A DNA stretch of 9,886 bases from JBMDXK01 sp048594375 (GCA_048594375.1 JBMDXK010000042.1:1-9886); one strand, 5' to 3'; positions 1-6,246 are shown, counted from the stretch's first letter. The notes: generated by a model from the letters alone, not told the origin. Numbers and translations: made by a program.

Positions 1-7
1 GGGATAG

Positions 8-196
8 ATGAAGAATATACTGAGGCAAATCTGGGAATTGATCAAGCTCGGGTTGATGCTGCTTGGAGCATTGGTTGTCATCTATGTCGCTATTTTGCTG
101 GTTCATAACGCAACAAGCGAACCAACTCCTCCGCCGGGTGGCTGGTATCCACCAGAACCGGGCGACGAGAACTATAGTAAACCAAAAAATGAGTGA
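8..196 (+). CDS. Small single-pass membrane protein, hypothetical
   Basis: This 62-residue protein is not one I recognise. A basic N-terminus is followed by one strongly hydrophobic segment at about residues 12-32 (LIKLGLMLLGALVVIYVAIL), then a short hydrophilic tail with Pro-rich patches (PTPPPGG, YPPEPG). That predicts a single-pass inner-membrane protein or an uncleaved signal anchor. The start is the first ATG. A GGGA lies just upstream, but the window edge hides most of the 5' context. The 15 bases spanning this start (positions 1-15) recur at 1458-1472, in front of another short ORF. Nothing links it directly to the capsid genes further right. The clear membrane segment makes it likelier than chance to be real. 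Confidence 0.5.
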   Translation: MKNILRQIWELIKLGLMLLGALVVIYVAILLVHNATSEPTPPPGGWYPPEPGDENYSKPKNE

Positions 197-220
197 GCTT
201 TGTTGCCGTAGTCCCCAGTA

Positions 221-251
221 TCGTGGATTCCGGCCTACGCCGGAATGACGG
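221..251. repeat. Palindromic intergenic repeat, copy 1 (TTCCGGC stem)
   Basis: The sequence reads TCGTGG, then ATTCCGGC, a short loop and GCCGGAAT, then GACGG. It forms an 8-bp hairpin flanked by the same TCGTGG and GACGG ends as the four copies inside the structural cluster. Repeats of this general form are widespread between genes of alphaproteobacteria. It lies between the small membrane gene and the portal relic. Confidence 0.8.
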
Positions 252-285
252 TGCATTATATTAAAGATCAAAATCAGGAGGAGGC

Positions 286-447
286 ATGGATATACGCGCG
301 TTTTTTACCAAAAAACTGCACCGCCAGAGCAAAAGCACAGCGCGGCAGGGCGGATCATTGCGCTGTTCCATCCGCTGAATGACCATTACGGCATGGCACC
401 TTTAGAAGCCGCCGCCGTGGCGCTCGATACCCACAACGCCGCCGCAA
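286..447 (+). pseudogene. Chimeric relic of the portal gene (internal deletion plus frameshift)
   Basis: Two separate pieces of the intact portal gene at 1919-3094 are joined here. From 286 to about 343 the sequence matches the first bases of that gene (1919 onward), starting at the same ATG. It lacks one base in the AAAAGAA run, which shifts the frame. Positions 356-447 then match portal bases 2434-2525 base for base, skipping roughly 450 bases of the gene. After 447 the similarity stops abruptly. The frameshift leaves a 30-codon ORF (286-378, stop TGA) behind a very strong ribosome-binding sequence, AGGAGGAGG at 276-284. The protein cannot be a working portal. Whether the short peptide is made is unknown. 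Confidence 0.85.
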
Positions 448-534
448 GGCAACGCAGAGCAGTAAAAACCGTATAAAATTTTGTTGAAATTGCTATAGCA
501 TGATAAAATCACCGCGCTGTCACTGTGCGCTAAA

Positions 535-1194
535 CTACTGTTTCTTTTGATGATTATAGCTTTCTCTAACACCGTTTGCTTTGTCTGCGGCGGTGATGGG
601 TTGCTCTGATACCGGTCTGCCATTATCGGAACGAATAGGTAACTGCGGAGAAAACATACCGGATGATGAGGAAGCATAAGAAGTTTCTAAAGGGAAAAAA
701 CGATTGCTCACATCGTTAAAATTGGGGTTAAACGGCTGAAATGAGTTACTAGCAGGGCGGGTTTGAGGAGCCGCAGTGGAACGTGGTTGATTTGCCAAGG
801 AGTAAAGAGAATGTGCCGCGGCTGCATCAGAAGAAGGCGCAGCAGGTGCCTGAGATGTGCTGGATGGTGGAGGAAAGTAGGAACCTTGACCAAGAGGTGT
901 GAGATCAATTGAAGTGGGGGGGGCTCCTTCCCGCTGAAGTTGTTGTGGTATATGCGAACGAAAAGAAGGAATTGGAGCAGATCCTGGAGCCGCAGACTTA
1001 GGAATTGCAACATCGAGAGGAATACTAAAAGAAGGCGATGCACTGCGTTTAAGAGCCTCTAAAGTGCTAGCAGGGGGTAGGGGGGCGCTCAGATAATTGG
1101 CAGTACTGGCACTGAATTGAGTAGCGGTTGCTGCATTGTGTGAGGATGAAGCAGGGATATTCGGGTCAGAAGTAGGGGAAACGGGACGGGGCAT
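535..1194 (-). CDS. Ser/Pro/Ala-rich low-complexity protein, hypothetical
   Basis: This minus-strand ORF of 219 residues is dominated by Ser, Pro, Ala, Gln and Asn, has no Cys or Trp, and shows no hydrophobic segment or catalytic motif. Examples are the runs SSHNAATATQFSAS, PAAPSSDAAAAHS and the SSSS near residue 180. It is predicted to be largely disordered. I see no known family. An AAGG lies upstream of the start but at poor spacing, so translation is uncertain. A 58-codon ORF on the same strand ends 53 bases upstream. The length without a stop and the consistent composition support a real gene. The lack of a recognisable domain and the overlapping open frames on this strand weaken the case. 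A secreted or surface-related role is possible but nothing shows it. Confidence 0.5.
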   Translation of the reverse strand: MPRPVSPTSDPNIPASSSHNAATATQFSASTANYLSAPLPPASTLEALKRSASPSFSIPLDVAIPKSAAPGSAPIPSFRSHIPQQLQREGAPPTSIDLTPLGQGSYFPPPSSTSQAPAAPSSDAAAAHSLYSLANQPRSTAAPQTRPASNSFQPFNPNFNDVSNRFFPLETSYASSSSGMFSPQLPIRSDNGRPVSEQPITAADKANGVRESYNHQKKQ

Positions 1195-1247
1195 GGTTGA
1201 AAAAATACCTTTTTTATGAAGAGTGAAACGCTTGAAAAAAATTAAGA

Positions 1248-1424
1248 CTATGCCATTTCAGCAGAATCTGTTGCAGTCAATGATTTATAAAAATTGTAAG
1301 CGGTTCGCAAGCTATCAAGGGTGCGGGTTTGCGTAGCAATTCGAGCCAATGAATTGATCGATAGCGAGCTGGGCGGGCAGTATGATGATAGCGTAGATAA
1401 CTGCACAACACGCCTGACTGCCAT
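1248..1424 (-). CDS. Short ORF of 58 codons, hypothetical or C-terminal gene fragment
   Basis: The ORF begins at an ATG (complement of 1422-1424) and stops at TAG (complement of 1248-1250). Its second half looks protein-like and helical (SLARIATQTRTLDSLRTAYN around residues 26-45). There is no Shine-Dalgarno sequence, and the start overlaps a TATAAT. It may be leaderless, or the decayed end of a longer gene. It lies 53 bases upstream of the Ser/Pro/Ala-rich ORF on the same strand and could share a transcript with it. I do not recognise it. The rest of the interval 1195-1577 holds no other convincing gene. Confidence 0.3.
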   Translation of the reverse strand: MAVRRVVQLSTLSSYCPPSSLSINSLARIATQTRTLDSLRTAYNFYKSLTATDSAEMA

Positions 1425-1577
1425 TATACATCAAGATGAAAAGAAAAGTGGCTACAGGGGATAGATGAAGAACACCCTGTCAGCAGAGTTGGAAGGGAGA
1501 ACAGTATCTATAAAAGATTGCTTCCATGACAAAAAATTGCAAATCTCTTGGAAATGGAAATAGTTTTTTTGAATTGA

Positions 1578-1654
1578 TGGCGACCCCAGCAGGATTCGAA
1601 CCTGCGACCTACTGCTTAGAAGGCAGTTGCTCTATCCAGCTGAGCTATGGAGTC
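1578..1654 (-). tRNA. tRNA-Arg (anticodon UCU)
   Basis: Read on the minus strand, this 77-base gene folds into a full cloverleaf. The acceptor arms GACUCCA and UGGGGUC pair with one G-U. The D stem is GCUC/GAGC. The anticodon stem is ACUGC/GCAGU enclosing the loop CUUCUAA, which gives anticodon UCU. The T arm is GCAGG-UUCGAAU-CCUGC. The discriminator is G and the terminal CCA is encoded. It reads AGA codons. Its 3' end faces the accessory region with the portal relic, while its 5' end faces the GTA cluster. tRNA 3' ends are common integration sites, but I see no second copy of the 3' half in the window that would mark an attachment site. Confidence 0.96.
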
Positions 1655-1850
1655 CGGCGACACCGCAGCACAAACAATAACCACGGGTGCAAAGTGTGGT
1701 TGTTGTGCGCTATTTTAACACAAATGGCAATCTCTTTTTTCAAGAGCGTAACGCATATTTTCGTTCTCCCACACCAAAAACATTGACCCTCTAGCAATTG
1801 CAGCAAAAGGGCATACGGTTTTACACCCAACAATTGCGTAAAAAACAAAA

Positions 1851-1897
1851 GCTTATAGCGATTTTATGTAAATTTCTGCATCGAAACCACTATAAGC
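1851..1897. promoter_or_regulatory. Inverted repeat upstream of the portal gene, candidate operator or leader hairpin
   Basis: GCTTATAG (1851-1858) and its exact complement CTATAAGC (1890-1897) are separated by 31 AT-rich bases. A related GCTTTATAAG follows at 1901-1910, running into the portal ribosome-binding site. It sits 22 bases before the first cluster gene, where a regulator or RNA structure could act. A 1.5-turn-plus spacing is not typical of a simple dimer site, so the role is open. Confidence 0.3.
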
Positions 1898-1918
1898 ACA
1901 GCTTTATAAGGAAAAGGC

Positions 1919-3094
1919 ATGGATATACGCGCGTTTTTTACCAAAAGAACTGCACCGCCAGAGCAAAAGCACAGCGCCGCGCAGCGGGTTATTGCGCTGC
2001 AAAACACCGGCCGTGCCGTATGGACCCCACGCAATTACAACGCCATGGCGCAGGAAGGCTTTGTCCGCAATGCCATTGTTTACCGCTGTGTGCGGCTGAT
2101 TGCCGAAAACATTGCCGCAACGCCTTACACGCTTTTCCAGGAAGGCAAAGAGCTGAGCGATCATCCGCTGCTGGCACTGCTCGCGCGGCCAAACCCGCGT
2201 CAGAGCAAGGCAACCTTCATTGAAACGCTGGTGGGGCATCTGTTGGTTTCCGGCAATGCCTATGTGGAAGCAGCCCATCTGGATGGCGCAGTGCGGGAGC
2301 TTTACGCCCTGCGCCCCGACCGGATGCGCGTGGTGGTGGGAAAAGACGGCTGGCCGCAGGCTTATGAATATACCGTGGGCAGCCATAAACATCTGTTTGC
2401 GGTGGGCAATGAGACCGTTGATCCGGTGCTGCACATTGCGCTGTTCCATCCGCTGAATGACCATTACGGCATGGCACCTTTAGAAGCCGCCGCCGTGGCG
2501 CTCGATACCCACAACGCCGCCGCAAACTGGAACAAGGCGCTGCTGGACAATGCCGCCCGGCCTTCCGGCGCGCTCATCTATTCCGGCCCCGATGGGGCAA
2601 CACTTTCGGATGACCAGTTCACGCGGCTCAAAGCCGAGCTGGAAAGCCAGTTCCAAGGGCAGGCCAATGCCGGAAGGCCGTTGCTGCTCGATGGCGGACT
2701 CGACTGGAAGGCCATGGCGCTCACGCCCAGCGACATGGACTTTGCGCAAATGCGCAACAGTGCCGCCCGCGAAATTGCCCTCGCTTTCGGCGTGCCGCCC
2801 ATGCTGCTCGGCATTCCCGGCGATAACAGCTACGCCAATTATGCCGAGGCTAACCGCGCCTTCTGGCGGCAAACCGTTCTCCCCATGGGCGAACGGGTGA
2901 TGGGCGATCTCCTGCATTGGTTGGCGCCCGGCTTTGACGATGCCGGACTGACCTTTGAAGCCGACCGCGACCGGATCGACGCCTTTGCCAGCGACCGCGC
3001 CGCGCTCTGGAGCAGTGTTGCGAGCGCCGATTTTCTCAGTGAAAGCGAGAAACGGCAGGCTGTAGGCTATGGCGCGGAAACACAGGCTGTTTAA
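1919..3094 (+). CDS. Portal protein, HK97 family, GTA g3-like
   Basis: The 391-residue protein is a typical short portal of the HK97/GTA type. It would form the dodecameric ring at the head vertex through which DNA enters and to which the neck attaches. Family features are the N-terminal FVRNAIVYRCVRLIAENIA helix (about residues 49-67), the LLVSGNAYVEA strand (about 109-119), the PPMLLGIPGDNSYANYAEA block (about 292-310) and the following RAFWRQTVLP helix. The start ATG follows ATAAGGAAAAGGC, nearly the same ribosome-binding sequence as that of the capsid gene. It is the first gene of the cluster. The large terminase that precedes g3 in RcGTA is absent; a tRNA and a repeat-rich gap lie upstream. 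Pieces of this gene are duplicated at 286-447. No frameshift or missing segment is visible. Confidence 0.95.
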   Translation: MDIRAFFTKRTAPPEQKHSAAQRVIALQNTGRAVWTPRNYNAMAQEGFVRNAIVYRCVRLIAENIAATPYTLFQEGKELSDHPLLALLARPNPRQSKATFIETLVGHLLVSGNAYVEAAHLDGAVRELYALRPDRMRVVVGKDGWPQAYEYTVGSHKHLFAVGNETVDPVLHIALFHPLNDHYGMAPLEAAAVALDTHNAAANWNKALLDNAARPSGALIYSGPDGATLSDDQFTRLKAELESQFQGQANAGRPLLLDGGLDWKAMALTPSDMDFAQMRNSAAREIALAFGVPPMLLGIPGDNSYANYAEANRAFWRQTVLPMGERVMGDLLHWLAPGFDDAGLTFEADRDRIDAFASDRAALWSSVASADFLSESEKRQAVGYGAETQAV

Positions 3095-3155
3095 AGGGCG
3101 CGTGGGGTGCTGTTGTCGGTAAGGAACTGCCCGAACAGAACATTCTCTTGAAGAT

Positions 3156-3186
3156 TCGTGGATGCTGGCCTTCGCCAGCATGACGG
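3156..3186. repeat. Palindromic intergenic repeat, copy 2 (ATGCTGGC stem)
   Basis: TCGTGG is followed by ATGCTGG, a CCTTCG loop, CCAGCAT and GACGG. The stem differs from copy 1 but keeps pairing and flanks. Its end overlaps an 18-base imperfect tandem unit (3178-3195 and 3210-3227), both beginning GCATGAC and reading GAGGTGG, so this copy has partly duplicated or decayed to the right. It lies between the portal gene and the next small gene. Confidence 0.8.
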
Positions 3187-3273
3187 AGGTGGTTCGAGTG
3201 CGTTCGCCCGCATGACCGAGGTGGCTCAGCCTCCCTTTCTGTGTCCAAGACTCCTTCAATAAGGAATAAATAT

Positions 3274-3465
3274 TTGGAAAACCTGCTGAATGTATTCAGT
3301 GCGCGGGGCGACCTTGCGCACATAACGCTGTTTCTCTGGGCTTCAGGGGCATCAAGCCTGCTCCTGTGGACCATGAAAGAACTCGCCAGCGCCAACAAAC
3401 GCTTCGACGCCTTTGTGCGCGAACTGGCACGCTTCAACGCCAACATCGAAGGAGATGGAGAATGA
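3274..3465 (+). CDS. Small membrane protein in the GTA g3.5 position (head formation protein, rcc01685-like)
   Basis: This 63-residue protein has one hydrophobic segment at about residues 15-34 (AHITLFLWASGASSLLLWTM), followed by an amphipathic, charged helix (KELASANKRFDAFVRELARF). RcGTA has a small gene, g3.5 (rcc01685 family, head formation), in the same place between portal and protease. The assignment rests on position and character, not clear sequence identity. I chose the TTG at 3274 because AAGGA sits eight bases upstream. The in-frame GTG at 3241 (74 residues) has no ribosome-binding site and would translate repeat-derived sequence. The stop overlaps the next ATG by four bases (ATGA), so the two are probably translationally coupled. 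Confidence 0.7.
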   Translation: MENLLNVFSARGDLAHITLFLWASGASSLLLWTMKELASANKRFDAFVRELARFNANIEGDGE

Positions 3466-3614
3466 CCGCTTCCACACCCGCCATGCCGCAGCCCCCCAAA
3501 TTGCCGGTGCCTGATCCGCAAAAGGTCATCCGCAAATTTGTGTCCATCCTGACCAAATTGCAAGGCAAGCCGCTTGCTCCCGCAAGGCCACGCCGCCGAG
3601 GAAACAAACGCTGA
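3462..3614 (+). CDS. Tiny basic, Pro-rich protein between g3.5-like gene and protease, unknown
   Basis: This 50-residue ORF starts at an ATG overlapping the previous stop by four bases, with GGAG upstream (GGAGATGGAGA). It ends in a TGA that shares its last base with the ATG of the prohead protease. Both junctions indicate translational coupling and support a real gene. The N-terminal half is Pro-rich (MPQPPKLPVPDPQ), the middle is a short amphipathic helix (KVIRKFVSILTKLQ), and the C-terminus is strongly basic (RPRRRGNKR). I recognise no family. The placement suggests a head-assembly accessory role, for example a peptide binding nucleic acid or the protease, but that is inference. Confidence 0.65.
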   Translation: MTASTPAMPQPPKLPVPDPQKVIRKFVSILTKLQGKPLAPARPRRRGNKR

Positions 3615-4045
3615 TGGCTGTGAAAACCGTTATCGACAATGGCCGGATCACCGGCTATGCCAGCGTGTTCGGCCTTCTCGACCTCTCCGGCGACAGGGTC
3701 ATGCGCGGGGCATTCCGCCAAAGTCTGCTGGAACGGGGGGTGGCGAACATCCGTATGCTGTTCCAGCACGACCCCGCCCAACCCATCGGGATCTGGACAG
3801 ACATCCGCGAGGACATCCACGGGCTGAAGGTGCGCGGCCAGCTCAACCTTCAGGTGGAAAGGGCGCGCGAAGTGCTGGCCTTGGTACGCCAGGGCGCACT
3901 GCAAGGTCTTTCTATCGGCTTCAAGGCCGAACGCGCCTTCAAAAACCCCCATTCCGGCACCCGACGGCTGGAACGGGTGGATTTATGGGAGATATCGCTC
4001 GTGACCTTTCCCATGCTGCCGCAAGCGAGAATCTCCATGGGGTAA
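3614..4045 (+). CDS. HK97 family prohead protease (GTA g4-like)
   Basis: The 143-residue protein is the maturation protease (peptidase family U35/S78 type) that cleaves the capsid delta domain during head assembly. Diagnostic parts are the N-terminal GYASVFGLLDLSGDRVMRGAF block, the catalytic His at about residue 52 in LFQHD, the catalytic Ser at about residue 100 in QGLSIGF, and the acidic residue in RVDLWEISLVTFPM near residues 121-134. Length fits the GTA form. The start ATG shares a base with the stop of the preceding tiny gene, so expression is probably coupled. It is followed by a palindromic repeat and two terminator-like hairpins before the capsid gene, which suggests its level is set separately from that of capsid. 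Confidence 0.95.
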   Translation: MAVKTVIDNGRITGYASVFGLLDLSGDRVMRGAFRQSLLERGVANIRMLFQHDPAQPIGIWTDIREDIHGLKVRGQLNLQVERAREVLALVRQGALQGLSIGFKAERAFKNPHSGTRRLERVDLWEISLVTFPMLPQARISMG

Positions 4046-4092
4046 ACCGTCCATTTTGGCTGTTTAGGCCACTTTGAAAAGGCTTTATCCTT

Positions 4093-4123
4093 TCGTGAAT
4101 GCTGGCCTGCGCCAGCATGACGG
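4093..4123. repeat. Palindromic intergenic repeat, copy 3 (ATGCTGGC stem)
   Basis: TCGTGA is followed by ATGCTGGC, a two-base CT loop region and GCGCCAGCAT, then GACGG. It has the same stem version as copy 2 with a changed loop. It lies between the protease gene and the first of two terminator-like hairpins. Confidence 0.8.
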
Positions 4124-4124
4124 C

Positions 4125-4145
4125 GAGAGCAGGGCTCTCTTTTTT
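4125..4145 (+). terminator. Terminator-like hairpin 1 after the prohead protease
   Basis: GAGAGC, a three-base AGG loop and GCTCTC form a perfect 6-bp stem followed directly by six T. The stem is short but the T tract is clean. It lies inside the structural cluster, in the same direction as transcription. Confidence 0.55.
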
Positions 4146-4156
4146 AAACAGATCAG

Positions 4157-4179
4157 CGTCCCGCAAGGGGCGTTTTTTT
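4157..4179 (+). terminator. Terminator-like hairpin 2 just before the capsid gene
   Basis: CGTCCC, a GCAA tetraloop and GGGGCG form a 6-bp stem with one G-T pair, followed by seven T. It ends 25 bases before the capsid start codon, leaving room only for the ribosome-binding site. With the hairpin at 4125 it forms a tandem pair that could limit read-through from the upstream genes. Confidence 0.65.
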
Positions 4180-4203
4180 ATGTCCATATCATAAGGAAAA
4201 GAC

Positions 4204-5466
4204 ATGCATAATCTTCCGCACATCGAAATCAAAGCCGCAACATCTGTGCCTTCCGGCGATGACGTTGTTGCAGCCTATGATACCTTCAACCGCACCTTTG
4301 AAAGCTATAAAGATGCAAACGAAGAACGCCTCAACGCAATTGAAAACCGTCTCACCGCAGACCCCGTGACCGAAGAAAAACTCGCCCGCATTGATGCCGC
4401 GCTCGATCGGCAAAAACAAGCGCTCGACCAATTGGCACTCAAAGCACGCCGCCCTTCAATGGACAACGAAGAACGGCGCGACTATTCCGGCGCACTCGCC
4501 CGCAAGGAAGCCTTTGAAGCCTATGTGCGCAAAGGCGAAACGCTCAGCACCGCACGCCTTGACCTCAAAGCACTTTCCGCAGGCACCGGCAACGCTGGCG
4601 GCTATACCGTACCTTTCGAGACCGAAACAGAAATTGGCCGCCGGTTAACGGAAGTCTCCCCCATCCGCGCCATTGCCTCCGTACAGCAGGTTTCCGCGCT
4701 CACCTATAAAAAACCCTTCGCAACCGATGGCTTTGCCTCCGGCTGGGTGGGCGAAACCGCAGCGCGACCTCAAACAGACAATGCCACACTGGCCGAACTT
4801 AGCTTCCCCGCCATGGAACTTTATGCCATGCCCGCCGCCAGCCAGACACTGCTCGACGACAGCGCCGTGGATATTGACCGCTGGATTGCCGAAGAAGTGG
4901 AAAGCGCCTTTGCCGCACAAGAAACAACCGCCTTCATCTCCGGCAACGGTGTAAACAAACCAACCGGATTTCTGCATCCCGACAAAGTGGCCGACACCGC
5001 ATGGGAGTGGGGCAAGATCGGGTTTGTGGCATCGGGCGCTGCCGCAAATTTTGCCGACGAAAATCCCGTTGATCCCCTGATTGACCTGATCTACTCCCTC
5101 AAAAGCGGCTACCGGCAAAATGCCCGCTTTGTCCTGAACCGCCGCACCCAAGCCGCTTTACGCAAACTGAAAGACGAAAACGGCAATTACATCTGGCAAC
5201 CGCCTGCCCAAGCCGGTGGTGATGCAAATCTCCTGGGCTTTCCGGTCACCGAAGCCGAGGACATGCCCAACATTGCCGCCAATGCTTTCCCCATCGCCTT
5301 CGGTGACTTCAAACGGGGCTATCTCATTGTTGACCGTATCGGTGTAAACGTGCTGCGCGATCCTTATTCCGCAAAACCTTACGTTCTGTTCTACACCACA
5401 AAACGCGTCGGCGGCGGGGTGCAGGACTTCAACGCCATCAAACTGCTGCGTATTGCCGTGAGCTAA
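4204..5466 (+). CDS. Major capsid protein, HK97 fold (GTA g5-like)
   Basis: The 420-residue protein is the head shell subunit. Residues about 25-82 form a charged, coiled-coil-like delta domain (for example ANEERLNAIENRLTADPVTE). It is followed by a linker (SAGTGNAGGYTVP, about 125-137) where the mature chain typically begins after cleavage by the neighbouring protease. The rest shows family blocks: ETEIGRRLTEVSPIRAIA, the FASGWVGE strand, the FPAMELYAMPAASQTLLDD spine-helix region, QETTAFISGNG-KPTGFL, and the C-terminal GFPVTEAEDMPNIA with FGDFKRGYLIVDR. Length and order match GTA capsids. The ATG follows ATAAGGAAAAGAC, an excellent ribosome-binding site. The stop codon lies inside the first arm of a hairpin of about 120 bases. 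Confidence 0.97.
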   Translation: MHNLPHIEIKAATSVPSGDDVVAAYDTFNRTFESYKDANEERLNAIENRLTADPVTEEKLARIDAALDRQKQALDQLALKARRPSMDNEERRDYSGALARKEAFEAYVRKGETLSTARLDLKALSAGTGNAGGYTVPFETETEIGRRLTEVSPIRAIASVQQVSALTYKKPFATDGFASGWVGETAARPQTDNATLAELSFPAMELYAMPAASQTLLDDSAVDIDRWIAEEVESAFAAQETTAFISGNGVNKPTGFLHPDKVADTAWEWGKIGFVASGAAANFADENPVDPLIDLIYSLKSGYRQNARFVLNRRTQAALRKLKDENGNYIWQPPAQAGGDANLLGFPVTEAEDMPNIAANAFPIAFGDFKRGYLIVDRIGVNVLRDPYSAKPYVLFYTTKRVGGGVQDFNAIKLLRIAVS

Positions 5467-5585
5467 AATGGGTATTTGGGCAGCCTAGATCCACTGCTGC
5501 TGCGATCCGGTACTCACATACGTTATGTATGCTGCGTTCCGGTTCTCGCAGCAGCGACCTATTCTGCGCCAACTCCCCATTTTAG
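5463..5585. repeat. Long imperfect hairpin element A after the capsid gene
   Basis: CTAAAATGGG (5463-5472, including the capsid stop) pairs exactly with CCCATTTTAG (5576-5585). Inside, further arms match: TTGG/CCAA, GCAG/CTGC, GCTGCTGCG/CGCAGCAGC, and an apical CATAC...GTATG near 5516-5530. The element spans about 123 bases with bulges. It shares a core (GCG, CGGTAC, TTCCG blocks around the apical stem) with the element at 6644-6764. That suggests both are members of one repeat family, active at least as an RNA structure. Confidence 0.8.
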
Positions 5586-5612
5586 GCACCTCATAGGTTT
5601 AACTGCACATTC

Positions 5613-5618
5613 TATAAT
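5613..5618 (+). promoter_or_regulatory. Perfect TATAAT upstream of the connector gene
   Basis: A TATAAT lies 11 bases before the start codon of the connector gene. I see no good -35 element at the right distance. If used, the transcript would be almost leaderless. It may simply be AT-rich chance sequence, but it sits just after the long hairpin where a fresh start of transcription would make sense. Confidence 0.25.
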
Positions 5619-5629
5619 GGATAAGTGAA

Positions 5630-5926
5630 ATGCCCGAACCGCTGACGCTAGTGGATGCAAAGAATTTTCTGAAAATAGAACATGATGCCGATAATGGGCT
5701 AATTGCCGCGCTGATTGAGACATCGCGCTTGCAAGTGGAAGCCGCAACCGGCATGGCGCTGGATGACGACACCACGCCCGCGCCCACACCGTTGGTTCAT
5801 GCCATGCGGCTGTTGGTGGCGCACTGGTATGAAATGCGCAACCAGCCCGCAGAAGAAACCGTGGGTGCCGCTCTGCCGGTAAGCGTTCATGCGCTGGTGG
5901 CGCCCTACAGGGAGATGCGCCTGTGA
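5630..5926 (+). CDS. Head-tail connector protein, gp6-like (GTA g6-like)
   Basis: This protein of 98 residues matches the phage gp6-like connector family, which forms the ring beneath the portal. Typical features are the N-terminal LTLVDAKNFLKIEHDADNGL motif (residues 4-23), then IAALIETSRLQVEAATGMAL, and the C-terminal MRLLVAHWYEMRNQ plus a terminal PYREMRL. It is short compared with RcGTA g6 but standard for the family. The ribosome-binding site is weak (GGATAAG). The stop overlaps the next start by four bases (GTGA), so the adaptor that follows is coupled to it. Confidence 0.88.
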   Translation: MPEPLTLVDAKNFLKIEHDADNGLIAALIETSRLQVEAATGMALDDDTTPAPTPLVHAMRLLVAHWYEMRNQPAEETVGAALPVSVHALVAPYREMRL

Positions 5927-6246
5927 CCACAATCGGACGGATGCGGCACCGCATCATTTTAGAAGAGCCGGTCGATGTGCCGGATGACGCAGGGGGATTT
6001 TCCCGAAGCTGGCAAACCGCAAGATCCCTTTGGGCAAGCATAGAGCCAAAAAGCGCGGCCGCGTATTTTATGGCAGGGCAAAGCGGAATTACCGTAACCC
6101 ATGAAATCATCGTGCGGGCGGTGGAGGGCGTGACCTTGCTGCACCGCTTCCGGCTGGGAGCGCGGATCTTTGAAATCCGCGCAGTGCGCGAAACCGATGC
6201 TTCAGGCGCGTTTCTCACCATTCAGGCAGAGGAGCAAAAACCATGA
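5923..6246 (+). CDS. Phage head closure (head-tail adaptor) protein, GTA g7-like
   Basis: This 107-residue protein has the compact beta-barrel pattern of the SPP1 gp16-type head-closure family: RHRIILEEPVDVPDDAGGFSRSW, LWASIEPKSAAAYFMAGQ, the central THEIIVRA strand and a late GARIFEIRAVRE strand. It would plug the connector and bind the tail. The GTG start overlaps the connector stop by four bases, and its own stop overlaps the following ATG by four bases. The three genes therefore form a tightly coupled run. Confidence 0.9.
   Translation: MTTIGRMRHRIILEEPVDVPDDAGGFSRSWQTARSLWASIEPKSAAAYFMAGQSGITVTHEIIVRAVEGVTLLHRFRLGARIFEIRAVRETDASGAFLTIQAEEQKP

Noticed and set aside
484..512. Promoter-like TTGTTG, 17-base spacer, TAAAAT on the + strand
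   Set aside because: No + strand gene follows; the next gene converges from the other strand and the area is AT-rich, so chance is likely.
717..735. CtrA-like TTAA pair
   Set aside because: The spacing is eight instead of the usual seven bases and it lies inside a minus-strand ORF away from any likely promoter.
1578..1918. Prophage attachment site at the tRNA-Arg
   Set aside because: No repeat of the tRNA 3' half and no integrase is visible in the window, and the tRNA 3' end points away from the GTA cluster.
1904..2464. Long minus-strand frame antisense to the portal gene
   Set aside because: It has the composition of a shadow frame of a high-GC coding gene, with no ribosome-binding site and no protein family, and lies fully within a certain gene.
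2480..3259. 259-codon minus-strand frame across the portal gene 3' end
   Set aside because: It runs through the portal gene and the palindromic repeat, and its start lies in repeat-rich intergenic DNA; best explained as codon-bias shadow.
5559..6221. 220-codon minus-strand frame over connector and adaptor genes
   Set aside because: It covers two well-supported, overlapping + strand genes and shows no recognisable domain.
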